64,000 nt of DNA from Chara braunii. Taxonomy: Eukaryota > Streptophyta > Charophyceae > Charales > Characeae. Within the stretch, counting starts at the first letter, position 1; the number at the start of each line of letters is the position of its first letter. Made by a program: the position numbers and the translations under genes. Below are positions 54,401 to 64,000 of this stretch, in pieces. The notes under the pieces are model-generated. The model searched no databases, was not told the origin of the DNA, and saw only the letters and a program-made list of their open reading frames with translations. Location: assembly GCA_003427395.1 (NCBI GenBank), contig BFEA01000746.1, forward strand, positions 78,372 to 142,371, written 5' to 3'.

Positions 54401-54425
54401 GTGGACCCAATTTTCCAGCAGGAAA
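54394..54425 (+). mobile_element. 3' module fragment after the LINE tail
   Basis: GGGACGGTGGACCCAATTTT and CCAGCAGG, cut off by a (CAT)-rich run. Confidence 0.6.
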
Positions 54426-54482
54426 ATGATTGTTACTACCATCATTATCACCACCATCACCATTATCACCATCTTCATCATG

Positions 54483-54624
54483 AGGGATGCTGAGCCCGGT
54501 TCTCAGCAACTTCGGTTTTGTTACCCCTGGTAGACTGTGAGGACCCCGGCCTCAATTCCCTTATTGGTAATATCAGCCTTGGGCACTGGGCCCGTTCTAA
54601 CAAAAAAAAAGAAAAAGAAAAAAA
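54483..54624 (+). mobile_element. SINE-like copy, family B, with A-rich tail
   Basis: GGATGCTGAGCCCGGTTCTC, GACTGTGAGGACCCCGGCCT, CAATTCCCTTATTGGTAATA, CTTGGGCACTGGGCCCGTTC, then AAAAAAAAAGAAAAAGAAAA. It is the sense counterpart of the copy at 30300-30424. It abuts a (CAT)n run, as that copy does. Confidence 0.8.
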
Positions 54625-55268
54625 GTCCCACCTACAGCGTTGAGTTTTCTCAACGCTGAGCTTTCTATCATGTGTGGCATGCTGGGACGGAGCTCTGCCG
54701 CTGATGTATTGCGATCTAATGGTACCGAAATACAGGAGAATAACCTATTAGATTTTGTCATTTCGTAGAATTTTCCTTTGACGTGAAATCCGTTTTGTAG
54801 TATGCTTTGGCCCTTTTGGTTTAGGCGAGAAACTATTTTCCATTGAGAAAACTACCCTACCGAGGGTATGGTACATTTCTCAACTGCAGTGCCTTTCCTC
54901 TTTTTTGGTTTTTCAGACATCATTGCATCCTGAAATGGAGGAACTCTGACGGTTGTGTTTGGTTGTCTGGCATCAAACTCGTTTCCTTCTTTGGGCAATG
55001 AATGCATTTGGCCATCCACGTTGTCCCTGTTCATTTTACAAATGGTGACCTCCTGTCCCCTCACCACAGGGAGTATCCCTTTTTCACGGAGACATTCAGT
55101 CTGACTGTTCCAAACATGTTTCATTTCTCCAAGTTACGTTATAAAAAATAAGGAGAAAAGTTGTTTCTAGCGTTGTTTTTCAGTTTTCTAATTTCTTATT
55201 TCAAATTTATTAATGTCGAAATGGCGTCACACCGTTAAGTTTCCTAACTCAACAACGGTAGGTGGGAC
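54625..55268. mobile_element. 644-bp element with terminal inverted repeats
   Basis: The left end GTCCCACCTAC.GCGTTGAGTT and the complement of the right end GTCCCACCTACCGTTGTTGAGTT match over about 22 bp. A perfect hairpin GCGTTGAG/CTCAACGC sits just inside the left end. The left border coincides with the A-tail of the SINE at 54483. No target-site duplication was readable. No transposase. Confidence 0.6.
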
Positions 55269-55377
55269 CAGACCCCTGCTCAGGCAAATGTTGTTTATTT
55301 TATTTTTCTTCATAGCATATGTTTTTTTCATATTTGTTTGAATTAGTTTTTCTGTTTTTCGTTTTTTTTTCCCCTTG

Positions 55378-55461
55378 TTCGGCCTAAACGGCCGAACACA
55401 TCCCCAAGGGGTCCCTTTCGTTCGGGCATTCGGGTTCGGGTGTTCGGCCCGTCCCGAACGC
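55378..55461. mobile_element. GTTCGG-rich transposon end
   Basis: GTTCGGCC, GGCCGAAC, TTCGGGCATTCGGG and CCGAACGCTG crowd within 85 bp. Read inward from 55461 the sequence starts CAGCGTTCGGG, like a hAT terminus. It resembles the CGAAC cluster at 63.84 kb. The other end was not found. Confidence 0.35.
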
Positions 55462-55587
55462 TGGTTACCCTATATATATATATATATCGTCAAATAGAAT
55501 TGCCCGGTAAACCGTAGGCAGAGAGGGAGAAGAGGACAACAAACGAGGGGCTGTGACAAACTGTTTCGTCGGAGTTTCACCGACATA

Positions 55588-55807
55588 NNNNNNNNNNNNN
55601 NNNNNNNNNNNNNNNNNNNNNNNNNNNNNNNNNNNNNNNNNNNNNNNNNNNNNNNNNNNNNNNNNNNNNNNNNNNNNNNNNNNNNNNNNNNNNNNNNNNN
55701 NNNNNNNNNNNNNNNNNNNNNNNNNNNNNNNNNNNNNNNNNNNNNNNNNNNNNNNNNNNNNNNNNNNNNNNNNNNNNNNNNNNNNNNNNNNNNNNNNNNN
55801 NNNNNNN
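55588..55807. other. assembly gap (220 N)
   Basis: A run of N. Its length may be an estimate. Open frames that cross it are meaningless. Confidence 0.99.
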
Positions 55808-55895
55808 AGTCTGTAGAATCCCCTCACTGATTACACTGTAAGTGATAATCCACCTTAACCACAATCAAAGTAGACTATCACTCACCCACACCAGA

Positions 55896-55898
55896 TGG

Positions 55899-55948
<50 letters not shown>
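55896..55948. repeat. (TA)n microsatellite
   Basis: About 25 AT units; shorter TA runs occur at 55472-55488 and 56139-56152. Confidence 0.95.
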
Positions 55949-55952
<4 letters not shown>

Positions 55953-56339
55953 CAAAAAAGGTTCCCCGGTAAACCGTAGGCAGAGAGGGAGAAGAGGACA
56001 ACAAACGAGGGGTTGTGACGAACTGTTTGAACCCTCAACTATCTTTAGAATCCCCTAAGTGATTACACTGTAAGTGATAATCCACCTTAACTCCGGCTGT
56101 TGTTAAGCATCAATGATTGTCCGACAACTCGTACCCTATATATATGTATATATAACTAAGGGTTCCACCGTTATGAGCCAGTTTTTCTATCAATTAGCAA
56201 TCCTTTGATCCACTTTGAAATTTTGCGTCTGGATCCCTCTATATATTTGAACAATCTCCATGAGCTACCACAAATAGTGTCAAATAACATAGGTCAAAGT
56301 CTAACCTATGACAGTCCATGACTTACCCAATGACACCCC

Positions 56340-56900
56340 TTTAACGCAACTGTTATATTAATTAGATTAATCTCATCATCATCATTGTTGTTATTGTTTT
56401 GTTGTTCTACTCAATTGCTGATTTCTAAGATTTTTAATTAAGACCATTTATTGTATCCCAGTTGCCATCTTTTTCATTGGTTTTGAAAAAGTTTACGGCT
56501 AGGTTGATCGACAGGTTCAATGTCGCATGAACTTTCTTCAAATTTCAAATGTTGGACTAGCATACCACATCATTTTGTCTCCATCAATATCATGCTAAAC
56601 TTGAATTGTCACATGTCCCTTCCTTGACCATACAAAGATTTGTGCGACAAGGAGAATTGATTGCTCTATTGCTCTTTGTACTGGTAATGGTGAGAATAAC
56701 ATAATGGACAAAGAATAAGCCAACTATAGGCCGGATTCCCATCCGAGAAATTCATAAGCATCTAATCCCTCTTACCTCCTTGCCCGCGAATGATTTCAGT
56801 ATCCGAATCAATGGTGACTTTGCCCTCCTTATTTTTCATTGCCCAGTTCATAGACAGTCCCACAAACATTTTTGTGAAGTCTCTATCTTATAATATTTAG
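56340..56900 (+). pseudogene. very degraded LINE reverse transcriptase fragment
   Basis: FEKVYG(stop)VDRQ near 56482-56515 corresponds to motif A surroundings (FEKxYDxVD). FVRQGELIALLLFVLVM near 56640-56690 corresponds to motif B (VRQGDPLAPLLFV). The rest is too decayed to align by eye. Confidence 0.55.
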
Positions 56901-57865
56901 AATCCCTTACTTCATTGTAATCTCACATTGACACCTCGACCCTCTTCCCTATCTATAGCAGTCATTTTTTTTCTTCTCAAACCTTTCTACACCACCCCTT
57001 GCTTCACCCTCTCCCTCGTGCTTTTCGCCTTCTGTTGTGACAAACTAAGACCTGTTCCGTACTAATTTATGCGAGGACTAAGTGATAAGCCATAAGCGGT
57101 CTATGTACTGTTCAAGGGCAAATCACCAAATCAAATCTGCACCAAATTTTTACAAAGTTTCGAAATTTGTACTATAGAAGAAGTTGCACATATGAGGTCA
57201 AGATATGTAGTCTGTGATTGGGTATCATTTTTTTTAATTTTGCATTTAGGGTTTTTTCAGCGCACCTTAGTGTCATAGTAAGTGTGTGTAAACTAGGTGA
57301 CATGTCGAACAAGGGTTGCATGCGCATTGTGTTCAATATTTTTAGTAAAGATTATTTACATGATAACATGGGTGATACATTATTTTTAATTTTTGAATTT
57401 CTTTCGAAAATTTTAAATTTATGTATCAACAACACGAGATGTAGTTTCAAACTTCCTCTCAGAATACTGCAATGATTTATGTAATTGTAATTTTAATTAG
57501 TGTGTGCAGGAATTTAGGCTCCCGACTTTCTTACTACTTCGTCCTACAATTGGCAGTTTCTCTTGCAACTGAGGTACTCTTTCAGCGCACGCAACTTCTT
57601 GCACACGCTCTCCCCATGCCTCAATCCCTTATCTAGACTCTATTGAGATCATAAGTTTATCAACTGCCCTGATATCCCTTCTCTATTTTTGATTGCGTAT
57701 CTTGGCCGCCTTCTTCCCACTCACTTCTTCTTGGTGCCCGTACAACTGCGTTCCCACACACGTTTCCCTCCTCCTCGTTTCTCTCTCAATCTCTCGACCC
57801 TCATTGGTCAAACATGACGGATTGCAGATCAGTTTATGAGGAGCAGCGAAGTCCCTCATGTCATA
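56901..57865. other. AT-rich unassigned sequence
   Basis: No feature that I can support. Confidence 0.4.
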
Positions 57866-58040
57866 GTCCGATTATGCAGTTCATCAGACACTCCTTGACT
57901 TCTCCTCTTTCCATTTTCCGTATAATTTTCCTGCTTTTCCTCATGCATCCCCGTCCGATTATGCAGTTCATCAGACACTCCTTGACTTCCCCTCTTTCCA
58001 TTTTTCGTCTAATTTTCCTGCTTTTGCTCATGCATCCCCG
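57866..58040. repeat. 87-bp tandem duplication
   Basis: GTCCGATTATGCAGTTCATC starts both units (57866 and 57953); each ends near CTCATGCATCCCC. Only a few substitutions separate them. Confidence 0.92.
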
Positions 58041-58617
58041 CGGTTGTAAGTTATGCAAGTGTTATTCAACTCTCCCTCTTATCTCCATGGAGTAAATTCA
58101 ATCAAGTTGGTCGGCTAATTAACTGTGGTTTCGAATCTAGGCATGATTGGATCGGAAAGGACTGGTGAGGAAGCAATGGTCGTGTGAGGTTGACGTATCG
58201 TTGCAACTGACTGCGGGGCACGGGTGAACATGGCAAGCTGGTTGGCCTACGTGGGTTGACGATCAGGGAGTTGGTGGGCACGTGACGACAATTTGTCAGC
58301 ACTGTGATTTTTGGCTATGGTTGTGAGGAAGTACCTTTGTCTATGACAGTCTATGAGAGAGAAACATGGTAATGCTTTCGATTATCTTTGAGTCCTTGAG
58401 TGGTGTGATTCTCTTCCTATTATTGTTTTCTTCCTTATTTAGCCTTTCAGTCCTTATGCTCTCAACTTATTCTTGATTTTCCGTAATTCAAGTATTTGGC
58501 ATGGTAGATGAATGAATAAATTAAACATGCATGTGTGGATGGGGATTGCAGTTTCTGTGACGATGATGTTGTTTGTTCCTTTATTCTTCTTCCTCTCTCT
58601 TCATTTTGTATTATGGA
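58041..58617. other. no recognisable feature
   Basis: No gene or repeat that I can support. Confidence 0.4.
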
Positions 58618-58766
58618 TTTTTTTTTTTTTTTTTTTTTTTAAGAATTTTGCCTGTGTCATCAGAAAGGAGTGATGATAAGAGCATACACTCCTTCCTAAC
58701 TAACGGGAGGCTCCAATCTATTGGTGGGGAGCAACACCTGCTGGAAAGCGGGTCCAGCGTCCCCTT
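58618..58766 (-). mobile_element. SINE copy, minus strand, poly(A) tail
   Basis: Minus sense: GGGACGCTGGACCCGCTTTC, GTTGCTCCCCACCAATAGAT, then AAGGAGTG, loop TATGCTCTTATCAT, CACTCCTT (plus 58665-58694), and a tail of about 23 A (T-run 58618-58640). It lies on the 3' side of the minus-strand LINE at 59.2 kb. Confidence 0.85.
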
Positions 58767-59159
58767 GGATACAATGGTATAGAAAGTCCAAGTAGACCAA
58801 AACAAATGCACTTCAGACACAACTTCCCCCAAGGCTAATACTACTAAACTAGCTTTGTGCCTCTTCACCCAATCTGAGTGTCAGAAATACTTGAATACCA
58901 AACACTTAACTAGTTGTAACCATTGTACCATCAGCGAAGGAAACCATACTCTTGTACTTTCAAAGGATCTATCCATACCACGCAGTGGCCACAAAACAGT
59001 TACTTGGAGGGGGGGGGGAATCAGGGAATTCAGAAAGAGGTCTTAGAGGAATAGCAAGATCGACAATACTCCAATCATTGAAAATCAACCGGTAATTTCT
59101 TTGAAGAGGCTCCTAAGCATTCTCATGTCCTCCTTCCCATATTACATTCCCCAACCTCC
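58767..59159. other. unassigned, between SINE and LINE tail
   Basis: Possibly the LINE 3' UTR in minus sense; no motif. Confidence 0.35.
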
Positions 59160-60751
59160 CTCCCTGGTCCCTCCCCAACCAACTTCTGTTGAATTAATTA
59201 ATGTGGTGTCATATCTCATTTTGTAAGGATACATGTTGGTTTTTTTCCTTTAAGTGTTCCCATTTAATGGATAATTCTATTTGAATCTGTTGTTTGATAA
59301 CATCAGTAAAGTCTGGTCCATCCAGACGCACACTTTCCATTTCATAGGTGCACCTGCTTGACCAGATTGCCCAAATGATCGTCCTCCTTCCAATTAAGAA
59401 TATGTTAGTTGTGAATTCATCTGCTTGGTCGAGATGCCAGGTTTCCAAAAGGAGAGTTTTTCATTCCCACAGCCAGGGTTGAGTGGTGCCCAGCTGATTC
59501 CAGATCCTATCCCACCACCAGAGCCACACCGATCTCGGACATTGGAGGAAAATATGCTCTATTGTTTTTTGGATAAGCTTGGAGGGCAAAGTTGATTTAC
59601 AAAACTTGCACCATGGGTGAGCTATGCCTTCCTGTTCTAACGAAGTTCTAACAATAATCTAGTCATTCGTAGGGACGCATCTGTGAACAATTTGCCATTG
59701 TAAGGAGACTATCTTGGCTGGTTTTGGTTCTAGAGGTTTGAAACCACTTAATCCCTCTTAATTCGTCCTTACTGATGTTGAGATTTTTATGCCATCGTTC
59801 TTCAATATGGTCTTTGAAAATTAATTCTGGGGCGGAGGATTCTATAAGAGGCTTTGACTTCCAAGTGTTTTTTTCCCTCAATTAACCTTCATATCAGAGA
59901 GTTTACAGAATGTGTCCATTAATCTTTTGATAGCTTCCAAGTTCGTATGTGATGCCTCGACCATCAGAGAGAGGTCATCTGCGAAGAGAGAGCATACTGG
60001 GACCGCCTCCTCTGGGATAGAGGAAACTTGGATGTGCGTAATGTCTTTGTGATGTCTTAAGTTAGCAGCTAGGGCTTCCATAATGATCACAAAGAGGAGG
60101 GGTGCAATTGGGTCATCTTGTCTCACTGATCTCTGGAGTATGATAGGGGGTGCCACATTTTCATTAACCATTACTCTTGTTGTGGCATTCCTATGAAATA
60201 TATTGATCCATCTCCTAAAATGTGGGCCAAAATTGAGTTTTTCTAGGCATTTGTCTAAGAAAAACCAGTCAACATGATCATAGGTTTTCTCAAAGTCAAT
60301 GAATATGAAAGCTGCGTTATGCGTGGATTGACGAGAAAGCTTAAAAAGCTCATTAATGAGTAGAATATTGTCCTAGATGTTCCTTCCTTGAATAAAACCA
60401 GTTTGAGAGGGATGAATTATATCCACAATGTACTTATTTAGACGATTAGTGAGAGTTTTTTAAAGCAACTTGTAAACCACAGTTAGCAGTGTAATGAGAC
60501 GATAGTTTCCGATATTATATTTATCACCTTTCTTATAAAGTAATGTCAACACCCCTTGTCCTACTATCTCTCCCTTCTCACCTGCATTCCATACTGCCTG
60601 ATAGAAATCCATAAGATCTTGGGAAATAAAATCTCACAAAGCCTCTCAAAGTTCTTTAGGTAATCCATCAATCCCAAGAGTTTTTTCTTCCTCCATTAGT
60701 AAGAGTGTTGTCCGTATTTCTTCTTTTGTCAGGGGCAACTCCAGTTGTTCC
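59160..60751 (-). pseudogene. LINE ORF2 (RT and C-terminal tail), minus strand
   Basis: Minus strand: TLGIDGLPKEL (60690-60655), FEKTYDHVDWFF (about 60295), NATTRVMVNENVAPPI, SVRQDDPIAPLLFVIIMEAL (60130-60065), CSLFADDLSLMVEASH (59995-59945). It then jumps straight to IEERWHKNLNISKDELRGIK (59810-59755), so the segment between RT and the zinc-binding tail is deleted. The tail has TIIWAIWSSRCTYEMESVRL (59385-59325). The upstream part continues at 63537-63838 beyond the hAT-like element. Confidence 0.85.
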
Positions 60752-60759
60752 CTCTGTTC
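60752..60759. repeat. 8-bp target-site duplication, left copy
   Basis: CTCTGTTC, repeated at 63529-63536 on the far side of the inserted element. On the LINE strand it is GAACAGAG; removing one copy with the element joins LSLEQ to REQLE in frame. Confidence 0.9.
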
Positions 60760-60970
60760 CTGCGTTACCGAGCGTACCTGTACGGCGCGTTTCCATACGG
60801 GTCGTACGAGTTTTTTTCGTACACGGACCTGTACGTGGACTTGTACGTACGTACAGGTCCCCGTACAATTTTTTTTTGGGGGGGAGAGGGGGCCTTGCCG
60901 AGCAGCACAGGACGCCCCAAGGTGGTTTTTCGTTAGAGCGGGGTTTGTCTGGGCAGGGGGTTGTGGGAGG

Positions 60971-61058
60971 TCCAGCAAGCGTGCACATACACAGACTTAG
61001 TAGCAAGCGGGAAACTCAGCAAGGCATTCAGTCTATGGGCAAAACGCAGAAATCAGCT
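60971..61058. repeat. 88-bp direct repeat inside the hAT-like element
   Basis: TCCAGCAAGCGTGCAC..CAGACTTAGTAGCAAGCGGG, ending AAATCAGCT, recurs at 62533-62620 with very few changes. Confidence 0.9.
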
Positions 61059-61082
61059 ATGTGTTTCAATCATACTTGCGAC

Positions 61083-61134
61083 GCATCACGTGCACCTCAG
61101 TGCACATGAGCACACATGCGCACGCACGTGATGC
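61083..61134. repeat. inverted repeat GCATCACGTGC/GCACGTGATGC
   Basis: Eleven-base arms around a CA/TG-rich centre inside the hAT-like element. Confidence 0.75.
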
Positions 61135-61439
61135 GGCGCATTTAGAAATTAATTTAAAAAAAAATCAGAAAGCGTAGGTCGTCGTACCCATAAGTGTCCC
61201 TCTTTTTTAAAAAGGGTAAGTACACAAAGATAATATTTCGGGGCCTCATCCCTTTTCTCATTGGTTTGATTCTCCTTTCCGAAAAGTACCCTGCAAGCAA
61301 TTAGCAAGGCTTGCATAACATTCGGAGGGATGTGCATTGGACTGTTGGAAGACCACGAGTACGCCAGCAATATATCCCGGATTTGGATTCAGGTCTGTGT
61401 TCCAAGAGTTATGGGTTACGAATTTACCACAAACACTCC

Positions 61440-61920
61440 AGTAGTTGTCTCGTTTGTTTTTTTCCCCTTTTCTTACGTGCAGTGGCCCTAAGGGCCTCGC
61501 ACTTGCAGGAAAGACAAACGGATGGCTTGTATGGTTCCAGTTTCTAGGAGAAGATTCATTCTAGTTTTGCACATACAGTAGCTGTCTTGTTTTTTTTGTT
61601 TTTCCTTTTCTTACTTGCGTGCAGTGGTCCTTTTTTTTTTCCCCTTTTCTTACGTGCAGTGGCCCTAAGGGCCTCGCTCCACTCATCAGCACTTGCAGAA
61701 AAGACAAAGGGATGGCTTGTATGGTTCCAGTTTCTAGGAGAAGATTCATTCTAGTTTTGGACATACAGTAACTGTCTCTTTTTTTTTGTTTTTCCTTTTC
61801 TTACTTGCGTGCAGTGGCCCTAAGGGCCTGGCTCCACTCATCAGCACTTGCAGAAAAGAAAAAACGTATGACCTGTATGGATCCAGTTTCTAGGAGAAGA
61901 TTCATTCTATTGCACATTTG
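61440..61920. repeat. three tandem units of about 165 bp
   Basis: GTGCAGTGGCCCTAAGGGCC, CACTTGCAG(A/G)AAAGA and TTTCTAGGAGAAGATTCATT recur three times, each after a T-rich leader. Part of the hAT-like element interior. Confidence 0.88.
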
Positions 61921-62404
61921 GTGAGTAGTGGAGTGAAGCCCTGAAGGTCACAGTGCCGAGTTAGCAAGTCAGTAACCCATAACTGCTGAAACACGGACCT
62001 GAAATAGAAGCTACACCATATGTAGCTGGCCTACTCCCTCCTTACTACGAGTCCAGTGACGACCATATTTGGCAGGGACCTTTTGAAGTGTTGGCAGGGG
62101 TCATCTGAATAATGTGAAAGTAGGAGATGAAAAAAAAAAAAAAAAAAAATGGTGGCCCATACATGCTCTAGACTCAGACTGGTTGGACTGGTACCCNCCT
62201 AGACCTAGCCTACAACCACTGGCCTCTAAAAATGCCACTTTTGTCTTCTTCTGCTCGGCTTCCAATACCTGCACATCTACCCCTTCAAGGTGCGGTACCG
62301 GCCTACCCACTACTTGAGTGTTTTTCCCGCTGCAATCCCTTGATGTCATGGCCACAGGTAAGTACCGGCCCTGAGGGCCCAATGAACGAGCAAGTGCCCT
62401 TATG

Positions 62405-62529
62405 GGCCACACACACTCAAGCCATCTAGCACTCAGACAGGCACGGCCACACACACTCTCAAGCCAATCAGCACTCAGACAGGCACGGCCACACACACAC
62501 TCAAGCCAACCAACACTCAGACAGACATG
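62405..62529. repeat. about 41-bp tandem repeat, three units
   Basis: GGCCACACACACTCAAGCCA followed by GCACTCAGACAGGCAC, with small indels between units. Confidence 0.88.
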
Positions 62530-63536
62530 CACTCCAGCAAGCGTGCACACACACAGACTTAGTAGCAAGCGGGAAACTCAGCAAGGCATTCAGTCTATGG
62601 GCAAAACTCAGAAATCAGCTGACAGTGTGTGTTTCAGTCCATGTTTGGACGGGTCATCACACTAAGGAGGCAGGCCCTCTATCTGCCTCACATGTCAGCA
62701 GCAGGTAGAGGGCCTGCCACAACAGCTCTCCGGACCCAACGCAGCTCATTAAAAAAAAAAAAAAAAAAACGGCTACGCCTGAATATAAAAAATGAGCCCA
62801 TGGCTCCATGCCAGTGTGAGGATCGGGGTCCTCGGCAGGCCTAAGGGGCCCCGGTTACAGTAGTGCCCGCCCTAAGTGAAGGCGGGCCTAACATTTCACA
62901 AGAGGCCTATGACTGTCAATTTCATATTTGGGGTACAGGCAGTTGCGACGCGCCAGTTGGTTGAGAGAAACACAGGCCGAGCAACCAAGACATTCTGGGC
63001 CTTTCCAACGCGTGCAGGCCCTGTCTATTAGTAGGCTGATCGTAGCTGTGTAGGAGTAGGCTGGGCGCTGAGCTCCAAGTAGGAGTGTGAAGGGACTGGA
63101 CTCTTGTGTTGTTGGCGGAGAGAGAAAGCTCTCCTTGACATTGGTTTTCAGTACTATGAACCTCCATTGGTGTATTATTGGTGCAATGCTGCTGTGTGGA
63201 CACGGTGTGACTATCTGGCTTTCAATGCGATGGTGTAATCTGGAATTGTCGTCTCGCTGTTGCTTATTTTCCTTGCACCAGGTGGGACTGTGAGGAAAAC
63301 AGCAGCAGACACCCGAAGGCTATTCAGGGGCATTTTTTGCCATAACGCCCCCATAAACAAGTTTTTCGAGCGTTTTTCAGGTTTTTGGACTTTACGAAGT
63401 CTACAAGAGATGCCAAAAAAAAAAAAAAAAAAAAAAAACCTCGTACGGGAACCCTAGCGTACGAGTAGCGTACAAGTACGATTCGTACTCTCGTACTCGT
63501 ACGGGGGCCCGTACAAGTCACAACGCAGCTCTGTTC

Positions 63537-63838
63537 TAATGATAGTGATTTAGTCAATGGGGTAAGAAAATCCTCGACTTCCCTAGAGCGTAGATCCAAG
63601 GACATATCCCTATTTCGTGATAAAAAGAAGTCCTTGAAAAAGTCCCTGGCAATTTTAAAGCATTCGGCTGTTGACGAGACTAGTGGGCCGTTGAGGGATT
63701 GAGGATGAGTCAATGTCTTTATGACAGTTCTACCAGTGCGAACCTTAGCCATGGCAAAAAATCTTGCATCCATGGCTCCTTCCGTGTAATGTTTTCGAAT
63801 TCGACCTTGAATCCTCATACCTTGCCATCTATGTAGCA
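63537..63838 (-). pseudogene. LINE ORF2 segment between endonuclease and RT, minus strand
   Basis: Minus strand: LHRWQGMRIQGRIRKHYTEG, MDARFFAMAKVRTGRTVIKT and EVEDFLTPLTKSLSLEQ. The last joins in frame, across the hAT-like insertion, to REQLELPLTKEEIRTTLLLM at 60.74 kb. No stop is seen in this part. Confidence 0.8.
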
Positions 63839-63905
63839 CCGTGTTCGCGTTCGGAGGCGAACGCGAACATGTTCGCCCGAACGCGAACAAGCGCCCAAAA
63901 CCCTC
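63838..63905. mobile_element. end of another element, CGAAC-rich
   Basis: GTGTTCGCGTTCGG, GGCGAACGCGAACATG, GTTCGCCCGAACGCGAAC and CCGAACGCGAAC are packed into 68 bp immediately after LINE coding sequence stops. This looks like the subterminal array of a DNA transposon that continues beyond the window. The sequence after it is AT-rich. Confidence 0.5.
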
Positions 63906-64000
63906 CGAACGCGAACATAAAAATTATTTAAAAAAACAAAACAAAACAGTTCTCAGAAAAATCTGAAAATAATATATGTGATGTAAAATAATAATACAAA

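Larger units (their letters stand above)
55470..56095. repeat. about 470-bp tandem duplication containing an assembly gap
   Basis: CCGGTAAACCGTAGGCAGAG, AAGAGGACAACAAACGAGGG and GTGATTACACTGTAAGTGAT-type words occur on both sides of the gap (55503-55585 plus 55808-55850; again 55964-56090). The gap lies inside the first copy. Confidence 0.8.
60760..63528. mobile_element. hAT-like DNA transposon, non-autonomous, 2769 bp
   Basis: The ends are CTGCGTT...AACGCAG, with a further partly matching block (ACCTGTACGG inside the left end, ACTTGTACGG inside the right end). An 8-bp target-site duplication flanks it, the length typical of hAT. Subterminal regions (60775-60865 and 63440-63515) are packed with CGTAC words on both strands, as expected for transposase binding sites. 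No transposase frame is visible. The interior is made of tandem and dispersed repeats. The host sequence is a LINE. Confidence 0.85.

Noticed and set aside
55465-55864. Open frames across the N-run
   Set aside because: They consist mostly of unknown residues from the assembly gap.

Overview
This is eukaryotic, nuclear-type DNA made up almost entirely of mobile elements and tandem repeats. I found no spliced host gene that I can defend. Clues to the organism are degenerate TTTAGGG-like repeats (4.85-5.03 kb), LINEs whose ORF1 and zinc-binding C-terminus look plant-like, U6 snRNA-like copies, and a Penelope-like element whose GIY-YIG nuclease lies upstream of its reverse transcriptase. That domain order is known from the Chlamys group of the green lineage. 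A charophyte alga such as Chara would fit, but this is inference. Runs of N (43.34-43.37 kb, 55.59-55.81 kb, single N near 62.2 kb) mark a draft assembly.

Layout. 0-8 kb: short tandem duplications, a small inverted-repeat element (2.42-2.60 kb), a broken minus-strand LINE (3.3-4.6 kb) carrying a plus-strand SINE, a telomere-like block, a 235-bp duplication and several SINE copies. 8-16 kb: GC-rich, hairpin-rich, non-coding. It holds U6-like sequences (9.4-9.8 kb), an array of hairpins with a constant loop and changing but still paired stems (11.77-12.60 kb), and a five-unit hairpin repeat (12.93-13.53 kb). 16-21 kb: SINE-like copies, a 209-bp satellite and a Gly/Arg-rich ORF. 21.8-29.65 kb: the longest LINE (ORF1, ORF2 with endonuclease, RT and zinc-binding tail, 3' module), full of lesions. 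30.5-38.8 kb: a minus-strand LINE split by a 6.6-kb Penelope-like element that has direct-repeat ends (pseudo-LTRs) and itself carries a SINE. 39-44 kb: one 281-codon ORF, tandem repeats and a U6 pseudogene. 44.7-55.5 kb: LINE fragments, SINEs, a nested retroinsertion with two readable target-site duplications, and inverted-repeat elements. 55.5-64 kb: an assembly gap within a duplication, a degenerate RT fragment, and a minus-strand LINE split by a 2.77-kb hAT-like element with an 8-bp target-site duplication.

How the parts relate. One short module, sense GGGACGCTGGACCC...CCAATAGATGGAGC followed by a hairpin with loop near TGCTCTTATCA, lies downstream of several LINE coding ends. It also ends many short solo copies and a longer SINE-like family. 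The hairpin stems differ between copies but stay paired. The simplest reading is a LINE whose RT recognises a 3' RNA structure that SINEs have captured. The Penelope-like and hAT-like elements are independent later insertions into these LINEs.
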